A DNA stretch of 64,000 nt from Aequorivita lipolytica (GCF_007997135.1 NZ_VORU01000006.1:62001-126000); one strand, 5' to 3'. Shown: positions 17,444-27,536, numbered from the stretch's first letter. Translations and numbers: made by a program. The notes: generated by a model from the letters alone, not told the origin.

Positions 17444-19714
17444 TTAAAAAGGATACCCAATTCCAAAGTTGAAAACGGTCTCTTTCACATTAAAATCAAG
17501 ACGGTTTCCTTCGGACAGGGATGGATCGTGAAATGGAGCGGCAAAATCAAAACGAATTACAAATCCTTGCACATCAACCCTTAATCCAACACCAGCGCCC
17601 ATTCCCAATTCATTAATAAAATTGGAAGTAAATTTATCCTTTCCATCATAAGTGGGATTCGCCTTTGAGTTCCAAATATTTCCCGCATCGGCAAAAACGG
17701 CACCTTTTAGAAACGAAATAATAGGAAAGCGATATTCAATATTGGCCTCTAAGCGTATGTTTCCTGTTTGGTCAAAATAATTGTTTTCCGGATTATTTTC
17801 ATCACTGTAAGTTCCCGGTCCTAAAGAGCGAATCCTAAAAGCACGAACACTGTAAGGTCCTCCGGAATAATACTGTTTTACGTAAGGTATAACATCAGAA
17901 TTTCCATAAGCATAGCCATAACCACCAAATAATCTTGTTGCAATAAGTTGCTCTTTCCCAAGTTTAAAATGGTACCTAAAATCCACGTCAACCTTGGCGT
18001 ATTGTGCATATTCCAATCCCAAAACTTCCTTCTTGCCGGTACCGTTCTCTTTTCCAAATAAACTCACGGAGTTTCCCGCAACGTCCAGTGTGGCATTCAC
18101 AAAAAATTGGTTTGTTTTTGTAGCGTCCACCATTCCGTTATATGTAAAAGAATAGTTGAGCCCAGAAATAAACTGTTGGTCAAAACTGCGCTTTAAGAAT
18201 GGGTTTTCATCTAAAATTGCATCAAACTCAGGAGTTGTATTTGAAGGTTTTGTGTAATTAATTGAAATAGGAATAATTTCGTGGGTCACAAATTTATTCG
18301 CTTGCCAAATGTACCCAAATTGAGCGGTGCCCGACAATAACGTATATAGTTGGGTCCTGCTCAGATAATTAATGCTTACGCCGGTTTTGGTTTTAGGAAT
18401 GGAATATTTAAAAAAGTCAGTATTTATCTTTATTGGGAAAATAACGCGAGGAAAGATAAGTTCAGATTTTAGACCTAAATCAATACTGGTATTACCGCTA
18501 TTTCCACCGCCGCCTACCTGCACCTCATACCCAAAACTGGCCGTTGTGTTTAAAGTTTCACCGCCTTTAAAAAGATTTCTATTACTGTACGTAAGTGCCA
18601 ATCCTGGACCGGCAAAATTATTTGATTTTGAAACCGCTTGCAATTCGGCTCTTATGGCACGTTTGTTTAACGGTGAAAGAAATATATTGGCTTCCAAAAT
18701 TCCCAAACTGTCAGAAAGTAACGAATCTTTCTCCTTATACTGAATGTTAACAAATTTATAGGCGCCAATAGTAGAAAGCCGTCTTGCAGTGTTTCTTGAG
18801 TCTTCGGGACTGTATAACTGTCCCTCTTCCATTGTTATAAATTGGTCGAGGTACTTTGGTTTGAAAAAATCTGAACTATTTATATAGTTTTTTTCGTTAA
18901 AACGCGTCACATCTGCTACTGTAGAGTCCTGCGCATCATATCTTCCATAGACGTTTATTTTTGAAATTTTATAGGGAACAATAGCTTTTTCTGGTACTTC
19001 TTTTTTCAACCGAAGGAAAAGATCGAATCGTTTTTTGTCGTATTGATTGGTGTCTGCTTCAAAAATAAGGAAGCTGTTATTAAAATTATAATAGCCTTTT
19101 TCTTTTAAATTACGGTCTATTCTTTCACGTTCCTGTTTCATATTTGAAAGGTCGAAACGCATTCCTTTGGAAAGTTTTGCCTCTGCTACAATTTTCTTTA
19201 TTTCGGAATAAATGGGTTGTGGCAATGAGTCTAACTTATAACTGGCAATTCTATATGGGCTGGAAGCTCTTACGGTATATTGTAATGAAGCTGTTTTTTC
19301 TGTTTCTTCAAATTCTGAATTTACGTCACTGTAGAAGAAACCTCTGTTTTCCATTCTATTTAGTAGTATTTCCTCAACCTCATATGGTTTTACATCACTC
19401 TGATAAACAGGTTCCTCACCGAACTTTTTATACAAAAACCGATTTATAAATCCTGGGTTCTCCTTTTGCACTTTGTAGTAATAATGAAGTCCCGCGCGCA
19501 TTCCCAAGAATTTTGAATTAGGCTCGGGACGCAAAGCCTCCTCAAGTACAGCTTCAAGATTGTCCTTGTTCTCAATAACTGAATCAGATTTTACCGCTAC
19601 TGTCGCGCCAGTATAAAGCCTTTTGCCCTCGGGAATATATTTATTTACTGCACAAGATTGCAGCAACATTAAAATTGCTGCAAAAACTATTACTATTTTG
19701 AATGTAAGTTTCAC
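17444..19714 (-). CDS. tamL: TamL: lipoprotein TamA-like outer membrane assembly factor
   Basis: 756 aa, Omp85 family. The signal ends in LLQSC, so unlike proteobacterial TamA it is a lipoprotein, the form described as TamL in Bacteroidota. POTRA-like domains span about residues 30-380 (e.g. IASYKLDSLPQPIYSEI), then a 16-strand-type barrel with the YYSGGPYSVRAFR lid-lock region and a C-terminal FNFGIGYPF ending in Phe. It follows tamB by 28 bp, so both halves of the TAM complex are co-transcribed. The start is GTG at 19714; no nearby ATG exists. Role: insertion of outer membrane proteins or lipid transport together with TamB. Confidence 0.92.
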   Translation of the reverse strand: MKLTFKIVIVFAAILMLLQSCAVNKYIPEGKRLYTGATVAVKSDSVIENKDNLEAVLEEALRPEPNSKFLGMRAGLHYYYKVQKENPGFINRFLYKKFGEEPVYQSDVKPYEVEEILLNRMENRGFFYSDVNSEFEETEKTASLQYTVRASSPYRIASYKLDSLPQPIYSEIKKIVAEAKLSKGMRFDLSNMKQERERIDRNLKEKGYYNFNNSFLIFEADTNQYDKKRFDLFLRLKKEVPEKAIVPYKISKINVYGRYDAQDSTVADVTRFNEKNYINSSDFFKPKYLDQFITMEEGQLYSPEDSRNTARRLSTIGAYKFVNIQYKEKDSLLSDSLGILEANIFLSPLNKRAIRAELQAVSKSNNFAGPGLALTYSNRNLFKGGETLNTTASFGYEVQVGGGGNSGNTSIDLGLKSELIFPRVIFPIKINTDFFKYSIPKTKTGVSINYLSRTQLYTLLSGTAQFGYIWQANKFVTHEIIPISINYTKPSNTTPEFDAILDENPFLKRSFDQQFISGLNYSFTYNGMVDATKTNQFFVNATLDVAGNSVSLFGKENGTGKKEVLGLEYAQYAKVDVDFRYHFKLGKEQLIATRLFGGYGYAYGNSDVIPYVKQYYSGGPYSVRAFRIRSLGPGTYSDENNPENNYFDQTGNIRLEANIEYRFPIISFLKGAVFADAGNIWNSKANPTYDGKDKFTSNFINELGMGAGVGLRVDVQGFVIRFDFAAPFHDPSLSEGNRLDFNVKETVFNFGIGYPF

Positions 19715-19742
19715 CTGTGTTTTATTTCTTTAAAATCATAAC

Positions 19743-22700
19743 TTATCCCTCTTCATTTTCCTCCTGTATTGCATCAACGCCATTTTCAGTTTTATTCTTT
19801 TTATCGTTTTCCTTCTCCTTTTTCGCTTTCGCTTCCTCTTCCGCCTCTTTCGTCCTTGTTTCCGCTGCCTTTTTTTCAGCTTTTTCCTTTTCTGTCTCGC
19901 CACGTAGCAAGGCTTGCCACAATTCATCAAACTTATTGAATTCCTGTGTGAAAATTAAAGCGATACCGCTAACGATAGTCTGCCCATCTACGATATTTTC
20001 AAATTGATTTTTTCTGAAACCTTTAAGTCGATAACGGCCGTTTTCTGTGAGCAAATATTCCAAACTAACGTTGCCAATTATAGGTGCTGGTTCGTTTGTG
20101 GAACTGCTTCCCTGCAAATCTACTTCGCTCCCCACGCGCACTATCAACCTGTCATTAAACAATTCTTTTTGTGCGGCAATATCCAGCTGGGTTCTTTCCT
20201 GAGCGGTCTCTCCTTGGTAATCTGTATAACTATCCAAACCAAAATCAAGCTGAACGCCGCTGTTGCCCAAGAGTTTATTAGAGAAAGTATTTAATTGGTC
20301 TGAAACAGCATCATTTAAATTGTCGCGCGCAACGGTTGCAAACCCACCACCACTGCCATCGCTGCCTGGCTCAGGATAAAAACGGCCCAACACTAAAAGT
20401 GAAAAAACCTGTCTATTAAGTTCGTCTTGCTGCGTATTTACCTGCTGCAATCTGCCGTAAACCTGTCCGCCGATAGCGCCTTGTTCGTCTTCTGGCATAT
20501 TGATGTCAAAACTGATGACCGGCTGTGTTAATTGTCCGTCAATATTTAAATAGACATTAAAAGGTAAAACCTGCTTGTATTTATTCTTAACCGCAGGGTC
20601 TGAACCAGAAATTATAGGCGCCATCAAAGGCGATGCAGACGCTTTTACTGTATAAATTGCTTTCACATCCAACTTAGCATCAAATGGATCGCCAGACCAC
20701 GAAACGCGGCTTTCTGGAGAAAGTTCAAACCTTCTATTAACAAGATTGTATAAATTCATTTCATAATGACCGCCAACAATATCGTACACGCCGCTCAAGG
20801 TCATTCTGCCGTTAGGGTTCATATTAAAATTGAATTCGCCATCGCCATAAACCTCAAAATTATCACCTGTTTCCTGATCGATTATAATAGTTATTTTGGC
20901 GGCTTGTCCTATTTTCAAAAGCGCATCTACGTCCAGTCCAGAAAATGTAGCTGTCGTTTCTGTATTTTTCGTTAAAATAGCATCAGGATTCTCTCGATTC
21001 ACAAAAATAACAATACCATCCCGCTCTTCAATGGCAACACTGGAGGATGGAAGTATGTAGGTTACGTCCGTCCCATCATTTACAGTTAGCCGGGCATTCA
21101 ATTTTGGAATTTGAAGATCGCCCGTTAACTTGGCATCTGCATCAAAGGAAGCTTTTCCATATATAAAATCATTATCACCCTCGTTAGCATCAAGAACTTG
21201 GAAGTTCTGCGCCCTCAGCTTTAGATTGAAAGTTGGGTTGATGAAACTCTCCGTTCCAATCTTTCCGTTCATTACAAGCGTATTTTGGTTTTCATCGCGA
21301 ACCGTAAAACCATCCATATAAAGGCCTTGATTATCTATACGCAGCACTTCATTGGATAAAGTGAAAGGTGCATTCAGTTTTGTAATTGTAAAATCTGCTT
21401 CGTTAAAATTTAGGCTTCCTTCATATTTGGGAGCAGTTGTGGTTCCGGTAACGCTGAAATTTCCAGAAAAACTACCATCCGTATTTTTAATTTCGCCTAA
21501 AGAAAATCCTTCTAAAGCGCGCATTTTAAATTCATTGATGTTCAAATCTAAATTCAATTTTGCTTCAGTTCGTGTAGCCACATAATCTCCTGTTAAGTCT
21601 AAATCTACTTCGCCATCCTTTAAAGCCAAATCAAAATCATAACTATTACCGCCTTTAGATTTTGCATCAACAGTTAGTTTTCCTAAATCTACATCGAGCA
21701 AATTAAATTCTTCTACGGAAATATCTGCTAAAAGACCAGCGTTTCCAAAGGGTTCTACAATTGCTAAGTTCCCGTTTAAACTTCCTTGTGCAAGCTCTTC
21801 GGAAGGATTTAAGTAGTTCAGAATTTCACTTAATTTGAAATTTTCAAAGGTAATAGCAGCGTGTTGTTGTGAAACTCCTGAAAGACTGTTGGTTAATTCC
21901 ACAACCTCATCGTTTCTCGTAAAACGAAAATTATTAAATTCTAGATTGTTTTTAGAGAAAAGGATTTCATTGTTTTCAGGAGTTGACCAAGGGTTTCTAT
22001 CCAAAATTAAATCTTCCGGAACTATGTGAAACCTAAGTTTCTCTGAAGTTCCCGTAATCTGCGATTGAATATTTATTAACGTACTATCTTTATAAACTGA
22101 ATTAAATGTCAAGTTCAACTCTCCATTTTGTTGATTACCGGCAATTTTAGTTTTCGGAATATCGAAAGGACCGCCTTTTATATTCTTGAAACCGAGAGCG
22201 AAAACAAACTTTTCTTTATCGGTATCCATTGTGAAAGCAAGGCTATCTAATTCATTTCCGCCATAATTAATATGTGGTGCAGTAATATCTGCTTTCAGTT
22301 TTCTGGCTGCTTCATCAAAAGCTACGTCAATTTTTATGGTATCCAGCTCTTTTACATTTACCAAAAACACTTCGTTTAAAACGGGAGCTTCCACAATTTG
22401 CCCTTTAATTTCAAGCTTTACGGGGTCTTGAATTGTATCTGAGAATTTCACGTTTTTTGAAAAATAGCTGGCTATATGGCGCTGAACTGAAGTGCTGAAA
22501 GTTGCTGGATCTGTATTACTTTCCAAACTTAGTTTAATCATTTTATTATCCAGCCAGATAGAGGTTGTATCACTGCGAACGTGGGCTGTTGCAAGAACAT
22601 CACCAAGTAAGTACGATTTATCGTCATAGACCACTACCCCATCGCCAATGGTTGTAATTACATTGAAACCGTCTTTGTTTCCTTCAAAATCTGCATCAAG

Positions 22701-24875
22701 TTTAAACGATGTACGCACGTCACGCCCCATTAACCCAAGCGACTGCAGATTAGCGCCAATAATATTTAAATGCGCACTTGCCTGTGGCGCAACGGAATCC
22801 AAAACCACATCTGCCTTAAAATCGAGATTTATATTCTTGTCTTTGTAAGATGACACTACCTCTCCCTTTCCGTTTTTAATTTTTCCAGTTATGGGCAAGT
22901 TTTCTATTGCGTAACCATTAAATTCAAAACTAGAAATATTAGCTTCCAAAGTAGCGTCCAGACTGTTGATATCTGTACCCGAGCCCTGTGTTTTAACATT
23001 TAAACTCAACGTTCCCAATTGGTCGTTTTTCAGTAGTTCGTTGAGTTCGTATTCCTTTATTTCAAGGTTCAAATCAAAAGCAATTTGCGAGTCGTTTTTG
23101 AAATGTCCATCAATGATTGCAATACCTTGCGAAGTGGTCAAGTTTGCCTTTGCGTAGATATCTTCCAAATCTCCTTTTGCGTTTCCTTTTAGTGAAATAT
23201 CCTGCGGTAAACTCACCCCGAGGTCTTCTTCGTTAACAAACTGAAGAAGATCGCTGCGTTTGGTTTGCACTGAAAAACGGGGGATATCAAATTTTAAGTC
23301 GTTGGGATTTGTAGCATTTTGAATAAATCCATTCGCGGCAATACGGGTTGTGTTTCCCCAACGAACATTCAAATCTGGAATTTGTATTGCTGAAATAAAA
23401 CCCGATGCTTCAACATTTCCTGAAAGATATTTCTTGCTGAGTGTCGCTAAATATTCGTTCTTTTTAAGCGCTGGCTGAAACTTGAAAACTTCCTTTAAAT
23501 CTAGCTGAAAAGAAGGTACGTCCAAAGCAATTTTTGATTGGTCTGGCGCCTCAATTAAAGCTGGCAACGATGGATATTCCAGTCGTAATTTTCCCTTTAG
23601 CGTATTATTATTTAACGCTAATTTTAAATCATTAATTTCTAGAAAATTATCTGTAGCTTCCAGATTTAGAGCCAGTTCCTTTAGGTTTATCCCAGAGCCT
23701 TCTTCAAAAGTTAATGCGTCCAACTGCAGACCTGCTCTTTTATCCTTCAGAAATATATCGTTTGCTTTTAGATTTAAGTTTTTCAGCGCAATTGCATTTG
23801 GATTAAACACATTTTGTTTCACTTCGTTTTCACCTACAAAATAGTTAACGTTATTTCCTTCCAAATCAATTGCTGCAATAGCTATTTTTAAATCTGGCCA
23901 CTCAAACTTTTGAATATCTTTTTTTAAGTCATCCTTCACTTCTTGGGCTTTTTGAGTTAAGCCATTGGTTTCGGTTTCCGTATTAATAGTAACGATTGAA
24001 TTTTTTAAACTGAAATCACCAATTTGATAATTGTTATTCGCTAAATCTGCTTTTTTCAATTCTAACAGCAAATCTGCAATCTCCACATTTGCTGCAATTC
24101 TATCCGTGTACGACTGATAATCAACAAACACATTTTTAAGGGTAACTTCATCCAAAACCAGATATGGCAATGGCAAGTCCTCCTGCGGCGTGGGCAGTAC
24201 TGGCGTCTGTATATATTTTATGCGCGCATTGGAAAGCGAACCCTCGGAAGCACGGAAATCCATATTTTCCAAATCGGTTTTCTTCATTTGAAGCGCGAGT
24301 GAGCCTATCTTAAACTGGCTATCTATACCAAGCACCGCATCATTGAAGACGACATTGAAATCTTTCAGATTTATATCACCCAAAATAATATTCATGGGCG
24401 CGGAAGTAGTATCGGTTTTAACAGTGGTAGTATCTGTAGCGGCAAAGGCATCCATCAAAAACTGAAAGTTGTAACCGTTTATAGAATCTTTTCGAATAAT
24501 ATTTGCGTGTACACCTTCCCAGTCCAAATAGTTGACTCCAATACCGTTTCCGCGAATGATGGGAAGCAAGGGCACATCGGCTTCCAACGATTTTGAGTAA
24601 ATTAAAGTATCACCCTTTTTGTCTTCCAGATAAAGGCCTTTCAGCATAATATTTCCGTCAAAAGTGATAAATAGTTTCTCTATTTCAACTTTGGTATTGG
24701 TTTTATCTGAAACATAATTTACGGCTTTTTGAACAATGATGTCCTGCCCCCAAGGACTGCGGATGAAGAGTATAAGTAAAATGAACAGGATTAAAAGAAC
24801 TGCAAATATCCACGCAATGATTCTTAAAAACCTGTACTTACTGCTTTTTGTCTTTTTTTCTTTTTTCTTTTCCAA
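19743..24875 (-). CDS. tamB: TamB: inner-membrane-anchored envelope-spanning assembly protein
   Basis: 1710 aa. A signal anchor (about residues 14-38) is followed by a very long repetitive beta region and the C-terminal DUF490/TamB domain (about 1230-1640). AsmA/TamB proteins form a beta-taco bridge between membranes, taking part in protein assembly with TamL or phospholipid transport. Beyond the domain lies an unusual 50-residue charged tail rich in Glu, Lys and Ala (predicted coiled coil, ending QEENEEG). The frame begins with TTG at 24875, giving MEKKKEKK before the anchor as in relatives; no ATG is near. Confidence 0.93.
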   Translation of the reverse strand: MEKKKEKKTKSSKYRFLRIIAWIFAVLLILFILLILFIRSPWGQDIIVQKAVNYVSDKTNTKVEIEKLFITFDGNIMLKGLYLEDKKGDTLIYSKSLEADVPLLPIIRGNGIGVNYLDWEGVHANIIRKDSINGYNFQFLMDAFAATDTTTVKTDTTSAPMNIILGDINLKDFNVVFNDAVLGIDSQFKIGSLALQMKKTDLENMDFRASEGSLSNARIKYIQTPVLPTPQEDLPLPYLVLDEVTLKNVFVDYQSYTDRIAANVEIADLLLELKKADLANNNYQIGDFSLKNSIVTINTETETNGLTQKAQEVKDDLKKDIQKFEWPDLKIAIAAIDLEGNNVNYFVGENEVKQNVFNPNAIALKNLNLKANDIFLKDKRAGLQLDALTFEEGSGINLKELALNLEATDNFLEINDLKLALNNNTLKGKLRLEYPSLPALIEAPDQSKIALDVPSFQLDLKEVFKFQPALKKNEYLATLSKKYLSGNVEASGFISAIQIPDLNVRWGNTTRIAANGFIQNATNPNDLKFDIPRFSVQTKRSDLLQFVNEEDLGVSLPQDISLKGNAKGDLEDIYAKANLTTSQGIAIIDGHFKNDSQIAFDLNLEIKEYELNELLKNDQLGTLSLNVKTQGSGTDINSLDATLEANISSFEFNGYAIENLPITGKIKNGKGEVVSSYKDKNINLDFKADVVLDSVAPQASAHLNIIGANLQSLGLMGRDVRTSFKLDADFEGNKDGFNVITTIGDGVVVYDDKSYLLGDVLATAHVRSDTTSIWLDNKMIKLSLESNTDPATFSTSVQRHIASYFSKNVKFSDTIQDPVKLEIKGQIVEAPVLNEVFLVNVKELDTIKIDVAFDEAARKLKADITAPHINYGGNELDSLAFTMDTDKEKFVFALGFKNIKGGPFDIPKTKIAGNQQNGELNLTFNSVYKDSTLINIQSQITGTSEKLRFHIVPEDLILDRNPWSTPENNEILFSKNNLEFNNFRFTRNDEVVELTNSLSGVSQQHAAITFENFKLSEILNYLNPSEELAQGSLNGNLAIVEPFGNAGLLADISVEEFNLLDVDLGKLTVDAKSKGGNSYDFDLALKDGEVDLDLTGDYVATRTEAKLNLDLNINEFKMRALEGFSLGEIKNTDGSFSGNFSVTGTTTAPKYEGSLNFNEADFTITKLNAPFTLSNEVLRIDNQGLYMDGFTVRDENQNTLVMNGKIGTESFINPTFNLKLRAQNFQVLDANEGDNDFIYGKASFDADAKLTGDLQIPKLNARLTVNDGTDVTYILPSSSVAIEERDGIVIFVNRENPDAILTKNTETTATFSGLDVDALLKIGQAAKITIIIDQETGDNFEVYGDGEFNFNMNPNGRMTLSGVYDIVGGHYEMNLYNLVNRRFELSPESRVSWSGDPFDAKLDVKAIYTVKASASPLMAPIISGSDPAVKNKYKQVLPFNVYLNIDGQLTQPVISFDINMPEDEQGAIGGQVYGRLQQVNTQQDELNRQVFSLLVLGRFYPEPGSDGSGGGFATVARDNLNDAVSDQLNTFSNKLLGNSGVQLDFGLDSYTDYQGETAQERTQLDIAAQKELFNDRLIVRVGSEVDLQGSSSTNEPAPIIGNVSLEYLLTENGRYRLKGFRKNQFENIVDGQTIVSGIALIFTQEFNKFDELWQALLRGETEKEKAEKKAAETRTKEAEEEAKAKKEKENDKKNKTENGVDAIQEENEEG

Positions 24876-24893
24876 AGCTATTTTTGGTAGGTT

Positions 24894-24959
24894 TCAAAAG
24901 TATGAAAATTCCTTTATACTATATTCGGCGATACGTTTAAGTAATTGCTCATTTGCCAT
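24894..24959 (-). CDS. Possible 21-aa leader peptide upstream of tamB
   Basis: An ATG at 24959 opens a 21-codon frame (MANEQLLKRIAEYSIKEFSY + F) ending in TGA 18 bp before the TTG start of tamB and in the same frame. It could be a translated leader that tunes tamB expression, or a chance frame. There is no homology evidence. Confidence 0.3.
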   Translation of the reverse strand: MANEQLLKRIAEYSIKEFSYF

Positions 24960-25097
24960 AAACTTCTGTTAAAAATTAAAAGTCAAAATAATGATTTCGA
25001 ATATTTTAAGTCGAATTTTACATTGAAACTTAAATTACTGAAATAGAGCACTTTTCATTTCTTATCATACATCAATGCGAGAGTTTATGGCGAACCC

Positions 25098-25105
25098 TAA
25101 ATTTG
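25098..25105 (+). promoter_or_regulatory. -7 promoter element deciding the yceI-like start
   Basis: An exact TAAATTTG lies 35 nt before ATG 25141 and downstream of a longer candidate start at 25075, so the shorter protein is preferred. Confidence 0.5.
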
Positions 25106-25140
25106 TTTCAGATATAATTAATAACTTAAAATTTAAAAAT

Positions 25141-25662
25141 ATGGAAAACACAAAAACCACTTGGAATATTGATCCCACACATTCAGAAATCAATTTCAAA
25201 GTAAAACACTTGATGATTTCTACTGTAACAGGTAGTTTCGAAAAATTTGATGGAAAGGTTGAAACTTCAAAAGAGGATTTCAAAAATGCAGATTTTTCAT
25301 TTGCTGCAGAAATTGATTCAGTAAACACCAATAATAAAGATCGCGATGATCATTTAAAAAGTGATGAATTTTTTGGGGCGGAAAAAAATCCAGAATTAAG
25401 ATTCAAATCAAAATCATTTGACGGTGAAAAAATGGTGGGTGATTTAACAATAAAAGACGTTACAAAAGAAGTAATATTAAACACAGAATACAACGGAACG
25501 GCAGTTGACCCTTACGGACAAACAAAAGCAGGTTTTGAGATTGAAGGCGAAATAAACCGTAAAGATTTCGGTCTTACTTGGAATGCAATTACCGAGGCGG
25601 GAAGTGTTGTAGTAAGCGATAAAGTGAAGTTGATTGCTTCGCTACAATTCATAAAACAATAA
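25141..25662 (+). CDS. YceI-family lipid-binding-fold protein
   Basis: 173 aa from ATG 25141. It begins TTWNIDPTHSEINFKVKHLMISTVTGSF, the YceI signature, and ends with the beta-strand KVKLIASLQFIKQ. YceI proteins form a lipocalin-like barrel that binds isoprenoids. No signal peptide is present, so this copy is cytoplasmic. A longer frame from 25075 adds 22 atypical residues and starts upstream of the -7 element. The pirin gene follows after 125 bp, with a palindromic repeat between. Confidence 0.9.
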   Translation: MENTKTTWNIDPTHSEINFKVKHLMISTVTGSFEKFDGKVETSKEDFKNADFSFAAEIDSVNTNNKDRDDHLKSDEFFGAEKNPELRFKSKSFDGEKMVGDLTIKDVTKEVILNTEYNGTAVDPYGQTKAGFEIEGEINRKDFGLTWNAITEAGSVVVSDKVKLIASLQFIKQ

Positions 25663-25769
25663 TTATTCTATGTCCGTTCTAACAAAGTCGAGAACTACTG
25701 GCTCTTTCAAAAAGTTCTTGACTTTAATTTATCCTGAACGGAGCCGAAGGGCTCGACCAGACAGAATAA
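25663..25769 (+). repeat. REP-like composite palindromic element
   Basis: The outer arms TTATTCTATGTC and GACAGAATAA enclose AAAGTCGAGAAC / GTTCTTGACTTT (12 bp with one G-U), CCGTTC / GAACGG and a small GAGCC-GAAG-GGCTC hairpin. It resembles the intergenic palindromes with GAGCGAAGTCGAAG-type cores common in Bacteroidota genomes. It may also end the yceI-like transcript. Confidence 0.65.
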
Positions 25770-25787
25770 TAAAAAAATAACTTAAAT

Positions 25788-26663
25788 ATGAAAACACGAA
25801 CAATAGAAAGAGTCCTAACCCCGCCCCGACCGCATATGGTTGGCGATGGGTTTAGAGTACATCAATATATTCCTGGAGGTTTGGGCCAAGGTTTTGAGAG
25901 AATGGATCCATTTATTATGATGGATTACAACAGCAAATTCTATTTTCCTCCCACAGACCAGCCTCGTGGGGTTGGGGTGCATCCACACAGAGGTTTTGAA
26001 ACGGTGACAATTGCGTATAGAGGAAGTGTGGCCCATCACGACAGTGCTGGCAATAGTGGTGTAATTGGCGAAGGCGATGTGCAATGGATGACGGCCGCTT
26101 CGGGAATTCTTCATAAAGAATATCACGAGGAAGAATTCAGCAAGGCTGGTGGCGATTTCCAGATGGTACAATTGTGGGTAAATCTTCCCGCCAAAGACAA
26201 AATGAATGCACCAAAATATCAGGGTATCAAAAATGCTGAAATGACAAAAGTGAAACTTCCCGATAATGCTGGTACAGTTGAAGTTATTGCAGGTGAATAC
26301 AATGAAGAAAAAGGAACAGCTTCCACTTTTACTCCTGTAAATATGCTCAACGCAAAACTAAATAACGGTGGAAAAGCGACTTTCAGTTTTCCCGAAAATT
26401 ACAATACCGTAATTTTAGTAGTTGAAGGAAATATTTTAGTGAACAGTTCCGAAGAAATAAAAACCGATGGTCTGGGATTGTTTGCCAATGATGGAGAAGA
26501 ATTCACAATTCAAGCAACGGATAATGCTGTAGTTTTAATTCTTAGCGGAGAACCAATTAATGAACCAATTGCGGCGCAAGGTCCATTTGTAATGAACACA
26601 AAAGCTGAGATTATACAGGCGATTAGTGATTTTAATATGGGCAAATTTGGGTATTTGGAATAA
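25788..26663 (+). CDS. Pirin-family protein
   Basis: 291 aa, bicupin pirin family. The N-terminal cupin has VHPHRGFETVT, HHDSAGNSGVIGEGDVQWMTAASGILH and EYH, giving the His-His-His-Glu metal site. Bacterial pirins have been reported as quercetin dioxygenases or as regulators of pyruvate metabolism; which applies here is unknown. It sits between a YceI-like gene and a converging Crp-family regulator, 27 bp from the latter. Confidence 0.93.
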   Translation: MKTRTIERVLTPPRPHMVGDGFRVHQYIPGGLGQGFERMDPFIMMDYNSKFYFPPTDQPRGVGVHPHRGFETVTIAYRGSVAHHDSAGNSGVIGEGDVQWMTAASGILHKEYHEEEFSKAGGDFQMVQLWVNLPAKDKMNAPKYQGIKNAEMTKVKLPDNAGTVEVIAGEYNEEKGTASTFTPVNMLNAKLNNGGKATFSFPENYNTVILVVEGNILVNSSEEIKTDGLGLFANDGEEFTIQATDNAVVLILSGEPINEPIAAQGPFVMNTKAEIIQAISDFNMGKFGYLE

Positions 26664-26690
26664 TAATTAATTACTTTCTTTTTAATCATT

Positions 26691-27308
26691 TCAACTCGGT
26701 TTAAAATTTTTATGCGCTAACTCTTTCCGAACGCGGCTAAGGCTTTCTGGTGTTATTCCCAAATAGGAAGCAATCATCCATTGTGGAACACGAAGCAGTA
26801 AGTCTGGATATGTTTTTATAAAACTTAAGTAACGTGTTTCCGCGGTTGCGCCGAGTAAAAGGTTGATTCGTTTTTGCATATGCAATATGTGGTTGTGCAA
26901 TAACCTATCGTTGAATTTGCTGAAAGCAAGGCTAGTTTCACTTGCTTTACAAATAAAATCTTCCTCTATAAAAACCACAATGGTATCCTCGATGGCTTCA
27001 ATATAACTTTCAGAGGCATCATTAAAATAAACACTACTTCTATCTACAATAAACCAATTTTCGGGAGCAAACTGAATTACATGCTCCTTTCCATCCTCAT
27101 CAAGCATATAGGATCGCAATAGCCCTTTTTCAACAAAAAATGAATGTTTGCATACATCTCCTTTTTTTAAAAGAATTGATCCTTTTTCATAATTCATTCG
27201 CTTTAACGGAAAGGATAACTGCTGCGCCTCGGTTTCAGATAAACCAACGGCTTTGATCAAATAGGACGTGAAATCTTCTGGGGTCGTATGGCTCTCAGGC
27301 TTTATCAT
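26691..27308 (-). CDS. Crp/Fnr-family transcriptional regulator
   Basis: 205 aa: a cyclic-nucleotide-binding-like beta-roll (about residues 20-130, KGSILLKKGDVCKHSFFVEKG) and a C-terminal helix-turn-helix (about 165-200, VPQWMIASYLGITPESLSRVRKEL). The cAMP-contacting arginine pattern is not obvious and there are no Fnr iron-sulfur cysteines, so the ligand is unknown. Such proteins are numerous in Bacteroidota. It may control the neighbouring pirin or YceI genes; this is inference from position. Confidence 0.9.
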   Translation of the reverse strand: MIKPESHTTPEDFTSYLIKAVGLSETEAQQLSFPLKRMNYEKGSILLKKGDVCKHSFFVEKGLLRSYMLDEDGKEHVIQFAPENWFIVDRSSVYFNDASESYIEAIEDTIVVFIEEDFICKASETSLAFSKFNDRLLHNHILHMQKRINLLLGATAETRYLSFIKTYPDLLLRVPQWMIASYLGITPESLSRVRKELAHKNFKPS

Positions 27309-27509
27309 TTATTAATTATTTAAAAGCTTAAAATTACCATTTATCTTTTATTTCTTTTAAAAAAATAGATTATCTTTGATTTTCTTCTCACGATAAATTT
27401 AAAAGCGAATATTTTAACTTTTACGTCTATTTTTACGACAAAAAGCGATATAAGTCCGATTAAAAACAAAATTTAACAATTATCATTAGCCTTTCATCAA
27501 GCTAGTGCA

Positions 27510-27517
27510 TAAATTTG
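27510..27517 (+). promoter_or_regulatory. -7 promoter element of the secreted-paralogue operon
   Basis: An exact TAAATTTG lies 19 nt before ATG 27537. Confidence 0.55.
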
Positions 27518-27536
27518 CAACTCAAAATTGAATGAA

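Noticed and set aside
25075-25140. Longer N-terminus of the YceI-family protein
   Set aside because: The -7 element at 25098 lies inside it, and the added residues are not part of the family.
27309-27509. Exact TATCTTTG at 27371 on the plus strand
   Set aside because: It is 160 bp from the next plus-strand gene, which has a closer exact element at 27510, so the first match is likely chance in AT-rich DNA.
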